A stretch of 12,379 bases of DNA, taken from Chryseobacterium sp. UBA6632 (GTDB lineage: Bacteria > Bacteroidota > Bacteroidia > Flavobacteriales > Weeksellaceae). The notes beneath the pieces are model-generated. The model was not told where the DNA came from and ran no database searches. It saw only the letters and a list, made by a program, of their open reading frames with translations. Below, one piece after another: positions 7,439 through 12,379 of this stretch. Made by a program: the position numbers and the translations under genes. The stretch spans positions 1-12,379 of the forward strand of contig DKLU01000274.1 of NCBI GenBank assembly GCA_002455915.1, given 5' to 3'. Positions within the stretch are counted from its first letter, which is position 1. Each line of letters opens with the position of its first letter.

Positions 7439-7462
7439 GCAGATCAAGCAGATAGTGCAGAT
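7439..7462. repeat. Three-copy 9-base GCAGAT repeat
   Basis: GCAGAT occurs at 7439-7444, 7448-7453 and 7457-7462, an exact 9-base period, preceded by TCTC and followed by a T-run. The arrangement matches that at 5950-5973, including the upstream CTC, while the 3-base spacers differ. Two copies in one window point to a dispersed element. Confidence 0.6.
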
Positions 7463-7478
7463 TTTTTATTTTTAAAGA

Positions 7479-7552
7479 TATCATTTGCTAAATTTTTCAT
7501 ATTTGATACTGAATATTTTTGTTCACAAGAATTTTTTACTCAGCAAATGATA
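7479..7552. repeat. 11-base perfect inverted repeat with 52-base loop
   Basis: TATCATTTGCT (7479-7489) is the exact reverse complement of AGCAAATGATA (7542-7552). The intervening 52 bases are AT-rich. It lies about 40 bases downstream of the stop of the 133-residue gene and could cap its transcript. The absence of a following T-run argues against a simple intrinsic terminator. Confidence 0.45.
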
Positions 7553-7588
7553 GCAATACTTTAAAATAGAAGAGTTGACAAAATCATT

Positions 7589-7990
7589 TTAATAGGATTC
7601 AGAAATTTTAACCCGATAAATGTCTGAGTTATTTCTTTTGATCGATTCCACGAAAAAGCCTCCTTCTTCGGGAATAACTTCTTTGAGATCAAAACTTTTA
7701 CAGCCTTTCGGCAATCCTGAAAAGACAAGCGTAAACCAAAAATCTTGCATAAAAGGAACGGGCGTCCAGTTAGGAAAAATCGTAATATTTTCGGCATGAA
7801 TAAGCTTACTTTGATGCTCCGATTGATTATCGAACAAATACGTCGTATGCCAAATTCTTATGAGATTTCCTAAAAATGGCGATGCCGGAAAGCAACAGTG
7901 CACAATTACCTGCTGCTCTTCTTCTATTTTCGTCTGAAGAGATTCCAGCAATTCTTTTGCAATGACGGGTTTTGCTATTGTTTCTGACAT
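7589..7990 (-). CDS. Conserved protein of unknown function (133 residues)
   Basis: I do not recognise a named family. The 133-residue product lacks a signal peptide and membrane segments. After a helical, charged N-terminus (about 1-26), it has a beta-rich body with distinctive segments: HCCF (31-34), IRIWHTTYL (44-52), HAENIT (65-70), FSGLPKGCKSFDL (90-102), IPEEGGFFV (106-114) and IYRVKI (124-129). I recall similar sequences as uncharacterised proteins across Bacteroidota, so it is probably an old, conserved gene and not a chance frame. Adjacent cysteines C32-C33 plus His31 and His65 could bind a metal; this is only a suggestion. The frame extends 7 codons upstream to a TTG at 8011, but that lies inside the -7 promoter box, so the ATG at 7990 is chosen. 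It is transcribed alone. Confidence 0.75.
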   Translation of the reverse strand: MSETIAKPVIAKELLESLQTKIEEEQQVIVHCCFPASPFLGNLIRIWHTTYLFDNQSEHQSKLIHAENITIFPNWTPVPFMQDFWFTLVFSGLPKGCKSFDLKEVIPEEGGFFVESIKRNNSDIYRVKISESY

Positions 7991-8008
7991 ATTCAGGAAA
8001 TTGTTGGA

Positions 8009-8041
8009 CAAAGATAATTAATTTTAAAATTTTTGTTGAAA
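8009..8041 (-). promoter_or_regulatory. Promoter of the 133-residue unknown gene
   Basis: On the minus strand TTTC (8041 to 8038, one mismatch from TTTG) is followed after 21 bases by TATCTTTG (8016 to 8009), an exact TAnnTTTG match. The ATG at 7990 lies 18 bases beyond. The box overlaps the upstream TTG, which excludes that codon as the start for this transcript. Confidence 0.55.
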
Positions 8042-8206
8042 GATAGCACTGAAAAAATTCCCATTCAGAGAATGCATAAACACATTGTAGCTTATTTTGA
8101 AGTTAATTAGAATGATCCCTAGAATGTTTGAATATACTATTTTAAGATGATAACATTTTTTTCAATTATAAAAAAAGCTAAGATAATTTTGAAAATTTCA
8201 TAAAAC

Positions 8207-8240
8207 AAAAATGGCTTTACAAAACTGCAAAGCCATTTTT
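8207..8240 (-). terminator. Intrinsic terminator of mqo
   Basis: AAAAATGGCTTT (8207-8218) and AAAGCCATTTTT (8229-8240) form a perfect 12-base stem around a 10-base loop. On the minus strand the stem ends in TTTTT, continuing TGTTTTA, and it begins about 18 bases after the mqo stop codon. The stem has T-runs on both sides and could also stop plus-strand transcription, though no plus-strand gene approaches it. Confidence 0.88.
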
Positions 8241-8258
8241 AAATATTTATAAATCAGA

Positions 8259-9764
8259 TTAATATTCTAATTCTAATTTTTCTTTAGAATAATCTCTCAA
8301 TTTGTCCGTAAGTTCCGGATGTTGCGCTAATTTTTGTCCGTAAGAAGGAACCATTTCCAGTAATTTAGCTTTCCACTCTCCTTCCATTTTTTCAGGGAAA
8401 CATTTTTCAAGAACATTCAACATCGCATAAACAGCTGTTGAAGCACCTGGAGAAGCTCCCAATAATGAAGCGATTGTTCCTGCTTTATTCACCACGACTT
8501 CAGTTCCGAATTCAAGCTTTCCACCCAGCTGATCATCTTTTTTAATAATCTGAACTCTTTGTCCGGCAACTTTTAATTCCCAGTCTTCTTCTTTTGCATC
8601 CTTGATGAATTCTCTTAAATGCTGAATTCTCTGTGCTTTATTCATCGCTACCTGCTGAATGAGATATTTCGTTAATGGTAAGTTATGCCACCAAGCTCCA
8701 AAAAGTGATCGTAAGTTTTTAGTATTCACACTTTCAGGCAAATCTAAATAACTTCCCTCTTTTAAAAATTTCGTTGAGAAACCAGCAAAAGGCCCGAAAA
8801 GAAGCGCTTTTTTACCATCAATAATTCTTAAATCTAAGTGAGGAACCGACATTGGCGGTGCATCAACAGTTGCCTGTGTATACACTTTTGCCTGATGCTT
8901 TTCTACCAATTCCTGATTATGAGTTACCAACCACTGCCCGGAAACAGGGAAACCTCCGTATCCTTCACTTTCTTTAATATCTGAACTGTCTAATAATGGC
9001 AATGCATATCCTCCGGCTCCGATGAATACAAAATCTGCCACCACTTCCTGCTTGTGATTTTTAGTTCTGTCTTTCACCTTCATCTCCCATTTTCCGTCGT
9101 TACGAGGATTAATGTCTTTTACTTCATGATAAAGGAAAATCTCAACATTCGAACCTAACATCAAATGTCTTCCCATTTTTCTTGTTAAGCTTCCGAAATT
9201 CACGTCTGTTCCCATATCCATTTTTGTGGCAGCCAATACTTCAGACTTATTTCTTTTACTCATTATCAATGGAATCCATTCTCTCAGTTTATCATGATCG
9301 GTTGAAAACTCCATGCCTTTGAATAAGGCAGATTCTGATAATTTATCGTGACGTTTTTTCAGATATTCAGCGTCTTTTTCACCAAACACCAAACTCATGT
9401 GTGCGCAAGAATTAATGAAATCTTTAGGTGTATCCACATATCCTTTATCCACAAGATAAGCCCAAAACTGCTTAGAAATTTCAAATTGTTCAGCAATACT
9501 TTCTGCTTTTGAAATATCGATACTTCCGTCTGGCTGTTCGGGGGTATAATTTAGTTCGCAAAAAGCAGAATGTCCTGTTCCTGCATTATTCCATGCTGCG
9601 GTACTTTCTTTGGCGAATCGTCCCAGCCTTTCAAAAATGGCAATTTCAAGGTTAGGATCAAACTCATGAAGCAAAGTTGCTAAAGTGGCGCTCATAATTC
9701 CGCCACCTATCAGTACAACGTCGTATTTTGGCTTCGGTGTTCTGCTAATAAGCGTTTGTGGCAT
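8259..9764 (-). CDS. mqo: Malate:quinone oxidoreductase
   Basis: Mqo (EC 1.1.5.4) oxidises malate to oxaloacetate and passes electrons through FAD to membrane quinone, joining the TCA cycle to respiration. It is a peripheral membrane protein on the cytoplasmic face. The 501-residue length is normal. The FAD-binding motif VVLIGGGIMSATLATLL is at 16-32, and the family signature STAAWNNAGTGHSAFCELNY at 54-73. GAGGYALPLL marks the second FAD-contact region, and GASPGASTAV (436-445) closes the C-terminal FAD site. There is no transmembrane helix or signal peptide. The gene stands alone between its own terminator and a 403-base gap. A degenerate box GAAATTTG (minus strand, 9789 to 9782) ends 17 bases before the ATG, the spacing seen at neighbouring genes, and may be its -7 element. 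Confidence 0.97.
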   Translation of the reverse strand: MPQTLISRTPKPKYDVVLIGGGIMSATLATLLHEFDPNLEIAIFERLGRFAKESTAAWNNAGTGHSAFCELNYTPEQPDGSIDISKAESIAEQFEISKQFWAYLVDKGYVDTPKDFINSCAHMSLVFGEKDAEYLKKRHDKLSESALFKGMEFSTDHDKLREWIPLIMSKRNKSEVLAATKMDMGTDVNFGSLTRKMGRHLMLGSNVEIFLYHEVKDINPRNDGKWEMKVKDRTKNHKQEVVADFVFIGAGGYALPLLDSSDIKESEGYGGFPVSGQWLVTHNQELVEKHQAKVYTQATVDAPPMSVPHLDLRIIDGKKALLFGPFAGFSTKFLKEGSYLDLPESVNTKNLRSLFGAWWHNLPLTKYLIQQVAMNKAQRIQHLREFIKDAKEEDWELKVAGQRVQIIKKDDQLGGKLEFGTEVVVNKAGTIASLLGASPGASTAVYAMLNVLEKCFPEKMEGEWKAKLLEMVPSYGQKLAQHPELTDKLRDYSKEKLELEY

Positions 9765-9781
9765 AATTCTAAATTTTACAA

Positions 9782-9789
9782 CAAATTTC
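9782..9789 (-). promoter_or_regulatory. Weak candidate -7 box of mqo
   Basis: GAAATTTG on the minus strand differs from TAnnTTTG by one base and ends 17 bases before the mqo ATG, as the exact boxes of nearby genes do. No convincing TTG element lies at the usual distance upstream. Confidence 0.3.
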
Positions 9790-10088
9790 GGGAAAAATTT
9801 TAAGAATTAAAGCCTGATTATACGATTTAGCACGTAATTTTTTATAAAAAAACAAATTAGTTGATAAAGAAGAAAATATGATGGAAAATATAAATGAAGT
9901 GCTATCGAAAAGATAAATTTTAATAGGAGGTAGAGGCTAAGATTAAGGATGAGAAAAACTTGAGTTCTTTACTTTTCAATATAAATCTTAATGGTTTTAA
10001 AATTTTTATTTTCCGAGTATTCCACGGATTGGCTCCACTTTTTTCTAAAAAGGAATGAAATTTCACTTTTTGATTGAAATAATATCAG

Positions 10089-10156
10089 AAAAAAACATTT
10101 CGGCTCGGAACAGTTTTAATTATTAAAAATCAGTCTTGCTCAAAGTCGAAATGTTT
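10089..10156 (-). terminator. Probable terminator of gpsA with long loop
   Basis: AAACATTTCG (10093-10102) is the exact reverse complement of CGAAATGTTT (10147-10156). After one mismatch on the minus strand, two more pairs extend the stem. The loop of about 38 bases contains a smaller AT palindrome (TTTTAATTATTAAAA, 10114-10128). On the minus strand the stem ends in seven T (10095 to 10089). It starts 11 bases after the gpsA stop codon. The long loop is unusual for a Rho-independent terminator. Confidence 0.6.
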
Positions 10157-10167
10157 GAAAATATAAT

Positions 10168-11208
10168 TTAGTTAAGTTTTGTCGTTAACTTTTTGAACTG
10201 TTTTTCAGCATTTTTACCTTCATACAAAATACTGTAAATGGTATCAACAATTGGGAGTTTTAATCCTTTCAATTTTGATGTTTTATAAATGGAATCGGCT
10301 GCGTAATATCCTTCCGCAACCATATTCATAGACTGGATGGCAGATTTTACGGTATATCCTTTTCCGATAAGGTTTCCTAAATTTCTGTTTCGGGAGAAAA
10401 GCGAATAAGCCGTTACCAATAAATCGCCTAAATAAGCACTTTCATTCACGTCTCGCGGTGCTTCATAAATAGCTTCAAGGAAAGTTTCCATTTCACGAAT
10501 CGCGTTAGAAACAAAAACCGCCGTAAAGTTGTCTCCATAACCCAAACCGCTTGCAATACCCGCTCCGATAGCGAAAATATTCTTAAGAATCGCACTGTAC
10601 TCGTTTCCTAAAATATCTTTACTGGAATGCATTTTAATAAAATCAGAATTAAAAATATCAACCAATTTCGCTGAAACCTCCTCTTCCACTGTGGCAACTG
10701 TAAGGTAAGAAAGTCTTTCCATTGCAACCTCTTCAGCATGACAAGGCCCTGCAATCACCGCCTGATTTCTGAAACCTATTTTAAATTCGTCTCTTAAATA
10801 ATGTGCAACCACATCGTTTACTTTAGGGATAATTCCCTTGATCGCAGAAACGAAAATCTTGTCGCCATATTCACAACTCATTTTATCTAATGTATCTGAT
10901 AAATAAATAGATGGAGTTGCCAAAACAATAACATCACAAGCCGAAACCAACTCGTTGATATCTGTCGTAAGCTTTAAACTTTTAAGATTAAAATTAACAG
11001 CTGTAAGATACGTCGGATTGTGACCACGAAGCTCGATCGCTCCTTTTACAAACTCATTTCTTACGCACCAATGCACCACTTTGCAATTTTCTACAAGCAT
11101 TTTTACGATAGCCGTTGCAAAACTTCCGCTTCCTACTACGCCAACGGAAATGTCTTTTTTATTCTTTTTTGAATTTGAAGTTTCCGAATTTGTTTTCTTT
11201 TTCGCCAT
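10168..11208 (-). CDS. gpsA: Glycerol-3-phosphate dehydrogenase [NAD(P)+]
   Basis: GpsA reduces dihydroxyacetone phosphate to sn-glycerol 3-phosphate in the cytoplasm, the first step toward phospholipid backbones. From the ATG at 11208 the protein has 346 residues, near the family's usual 330. The extra length is a Lys/Ser/Asn-rich tail (residues 1-19) before the Rossmann motif VGVVGSGSFATA (22-33). Conserved SAIKG (121-125, K124), AGPCHAEE, NEYSAILKNI with the likely catalytic K209, GLGYGDN, GDLLVT and SRNRNLG are all present. The frame is open upstream to an ATG at 11280, but the intervening 24 residues are not family-like and the -7 promoter box lies within that extension. The later ATG is therefore chosen. 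It is divergent from the M23 peptidase gene and is followed by its own terminator-like hairpin. Confidence 0.95.
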   Translation of the reverse strand: MAKKKTNSETSNSKKNKKDISVGVVGSGSFATAIVKMLVENCKVVHWCVRNEFVKGAIELRGHNPTYLTAVNFNLKSLKLTTDINELVSACDVIVLATPSIYLSDTLDKMSCEYGDKIFVSAIKGIIPKVNDVVAHYLRDEFKIGFRNQAVIAGPCHAEEVAMERLSYLTVATVEEEVSAKLVDIFNSDFIKMHSSKDILGNEYSAILKNIFAIGAGIASGLGYGDNFTAVFVSNAIREMETFLEAIYEAPRDVNESAYLGDLLVTAYSLFSRNRNLGNLIGKGYTVKSAIQSMNMVAEGYYAADSIYKTSKLKGLKLPIVDTIYSILYEGKNAEKQFKKLTTKLN

Positions 11209-11225
11209 AACTGAAATGTGATTTG

Positions 11226-11233
11226 CAAATATA
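11226..11233 (-). promoter_or_regulatory. -7 box of gpsA promoter
   Basis: TATATTTG on the minus strand is an exact TAnnTTTG match and is followed by CA. It ends 17 bases before the ATG at 11208, implying a leader of about 10 bases. No good TTG element is visible at the expected distance upstream. The box decides the gpsA start codon. Confidence 0.5.
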
Positions 11234-11386
11234 TTAAAACAAAGGTTGAACAGTACTTTTGAAGGCATGATAAAACCCATTTTTAGAAAAAATTAACACT
11301 TCAACACAATTAAATACATTAATCGTCGTTTATTACAGATAAAAATAAAAGTATATTAAGAATAACATCAAAAAGTTATTTTTAAT

Positions 11387-11394
11387 TAAATTTG
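11387..11394 (+). promoter_or_regulatory. -7 box of M23 peptidase promoter
   Basis: TAAATTTG is an exact match to the Bacteroidota -7 consensus and is followed by CA as at gpsA. The ATG at 11434 is 39 bases downstream, a longer leader than at the other genes here. No clear TTG element is found 17-23 bases upstream. A short AGGAAA stands directly before the ATG. Confidence 0.5.
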
Positions 11395-11433
11395 CAAGCT
11401 TAAAACCGTTTTTTTAATTCTAAGAGCAGGAAA

Positions 11434-12379
11434 ATGAAGAAATTTCTAAGCAGCAAGAAAAACGTAAATTTCCTTTTAGGAGGGCTTTTATTAGTAGTTT
11501 TTGCACAAGCCATTTTTATTGTTAAGTTATTTTCTCAAAAAGATGACAAAACCTACGAGGTGAATCTTGTGAAGATCAACACCCAAAAAGACAGCGTAGA
11601 TTACCTGAAAATGAAAACCGACCTGAGTATTGTAGATCAAACTGTTGCTCAGCTTAATTCATTTTTAAAGTCTAAAGATGTGCCGAGCGAAAGATTAATG
11701 GCATTAAGTAAAGATAGTATTTCTAACTCTGTATATCTGGCAAAACAATCGAACCGATACAGCCAATATTTAATGGATTTACAGAAAAAGCTTCAGGAAG
11801 TTCCACTAGGAATGCCTACTGACGGCTATATTTCATCTAACTTTGGGATCAGAAAAAATCCAATTCCTTTCAAAACAGTCTATGCTTCGGTAAAATCACC
11901 GTCTAAAACAGACTCGAAACCTATTGCAGCAGCTGCCGCTCCTGAAGTGAAAGCAGAACCTGTAGAAAAAATCATTGAACTGACAGACAGTTACGGAAAT
12001 AAGAGAGAAGTAAAAGTAATGGTAACTCCGAAAGCAACGCCCGCCGCTCCTTCTCCAGCAGCTATTTCATTAACAAAAGCTATCGCTTCCAATTCAAATA
12101 CTAAAACAACGACTTCTGAAAAAAATAATCCACCTGCTGAAGCAGACCAAATGCAGTTCCATAAAGGATTGGATATTGCCGTGGCTTACGGTTCGGATGT
12201 AATTGCAACGGCTGCAGGAAAAGTAATCTTTTCCGGACAGAAAGGTGGTTATGGAAATTGTGTTATCGTCTCTCACGGAAATGGTTTAGCAACTCTTTAC
12301 GGTCACTTATCTCAATTGGTCGCGAAGGTAAATGATAAGGTAAAAGTAGGCCAGGTGATTGCAAAATCTGGAAATTCCG
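11434..12379 (+). CDS. Membrane-anchored M23 (LytM-type) peptidase, 3' end beyond window
   Basis: The frame is open from the ATG to the last base, giving 315 residues. A short basic N-terminus precedes one membrane segment (about 12-33). A helical, probably coiled-coil region follows (about 55-125), and then the M23 domain: GYISSNFGIRKNP (131-143), HKGLD (243-247, zinc ligands H243 and D247) and GLATLYGHLSQL (284-295, H291). The second zinc motif HxH should lie just beyond the window end. Such proteins cut peptidoglycan cross-links or regulate other hydrolases from the periplasmic face of the inner membrane. Residues about 146-240, rich in Ala, Pro, Lys, Thr and Ser, separate the first strand motif from HKGLD; in most M23 proteins that gap is roughly ten residues. 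Zinc-ligand retention so far suggests an active enzyme, but completeness cannot be judged. Confidence 0.9.
   Translation, partial: MKKFLSSKKNVNFLLGGLLLVVFAQAIFIVKLFSQKDDKTYEVNLVKINTQKDSVDYLKMKTDLSIVDQTVAQLNSFLKSKDVPSERLMALSKDSISNSVYLAKQSNRYSQYLMDLQKKLQEVPLGMPTDGYISSNFGIRKNPIPFKTVYASVKSPSKTDSKPIAAAAAPEVKAEPVEKIIELTDSYGNKREVKVMVTPKATPAAPSPAAISLTKAIASNSNTKTTTSEKNNPPAEADQMQFHKGLDIAVAYGSDVIATAAGKVIFSGQKGGYGNCVIVSHGNGLATLYGHLSQLVAKVNDKVKVGQVIAKSGNS

Larger units (their letters stand above)
7111..7588. other. AT-rich intergenic stretch with dispersed repeats, no gene
   Basis: No credible coding sequence was found on either strand; the longest start-to-stop runs are about 17 codons. The region holds the operon promoter at its left end. 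An AACACTAAGTTCACGAAGC string (about 7281-7299) resembles a dispersed repeat I remember from Chryseobacterium. It also holds a three-copy GCAGAT repeat (7439-7462) and an 11-base inverted repeat (7479-7489 with 7542-7552). It is the 3' flank of the 133-residue gene, but no clear hairpin with a T-run is visible for it. Confidence 0.6.
9765..10167. other. Intergenic stretch between gpsA and mqo, no gene
   Basis: No coding sequence can be supported. The left end holds the weak mqo promoter box and the right end the gpsA terminator-like hairpin. Between them is an AT-rich palindrome: AAAAAG (10047-10052) pairs with CTTTTT (10066-10071) around a TGAAATTTCA core (10056-10065). An AGGAGGT string at 9925-9931 precedes only a four-codon frame. 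Confidence 0.6.

Noticed and set aside
7561..7797. 78-codon minus-strand frame
   Set aside because: It overlaps the 133-residue gene in another frame and lacks a promoter or any family-like segment.
8147..8203. 18-codon plus-strand frame (starting M-I-T-F-F-S) upstream of the mqo terminator
   Set aside because: It is AT-rich, with no promoter box at the usual distance and no sign of conservation. Chance is the simplest explanation.
9925..9951. AGGAGGT followed by ATG, a possible small gene
   Set aside because: The ATG at 9949 is followed by a stop after four codons, and Shine-Dalgarno sites are not typical here.
1..12379. A defence island, secondary-metabolite cluster, prophage or transposon
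   Set aside because: All recognisable genes are metabolic, repair, envelope or small conserved proteins. No transposase, integrase, nuclease-toxin pair or synthase domain was seen on either strand.

Overview
The window is AT-rich DNA from a Bacteroidota bacterium, most likely a Flavobacteriales member close to Chryseobacterium (Weeksellaceae). The clade call rests on a type IX secretion (T9SS) C-terminal sorting domain, a PorZ-like gene fused head-to-tail to recO, Bacteroidota-type promoter boxes (TAnnTTTG) shortly before start codons, little use of Shine-Dalgarno sites, a quinone-linked malate dehydrogenase, and several dispersed intergenic repeat types that I remember from Chryseobacterium and Flavobacterium genomes. 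The genus is an inference; no rRNA or marker alignment was possible. The first 14 bases are the end of an Illumina adapter, so the window starts at a raw contig end.

Layout. 15-1981 (+): the C-terminal part of a PorZ-like T9SS protein, then recO overlapping it by one base. 2059-5801 (-): a glucose 1-dehydrogenase-like SDR followed by a large cytoplasmic GH63-type glucosidase. The 278-base gap between these two carries an imperfect inverted repeat and a ~98-base structured repeat. 6016-7110 (-): a secreted DUF1684 protein and a GNAT acetyltransferase 3 bases apart, an evident operon. 7111-7588: AT-rich, gene-free DNA with dispersed repeats. 7589-7990 (-): a conserved protein of unknown function. 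8259-9764 (-): malate:quinone oxidoreductase with a clear terminator. 9765-10167: gene-free, with a terminator-like hairpin behind gpsA. 10168-11208 (-): gpsA. 11434-end (+): a membrane-anchored LytM/M23 peptidase running off the window, divergent from gpsA.

How the genes fit together. Most are housekeeping: recombinational repair (recO), TCA cycle and respiration (mqo), glycerol-3-phosphate for phospholipids (gpsA), cell wall remodelling (M23) and T9SS cargo maturation (porZ-like). The SDR and glucosidase may form a small glucose-release and glucose-oxidation unit. I see no prophage, transposase, CRISPR array, tRNA, rRNA or defence system. The parts least explained by standard annotation are the intergenic repeats, the 133-residue orphan protein and the long insert that splits the M23 domain.
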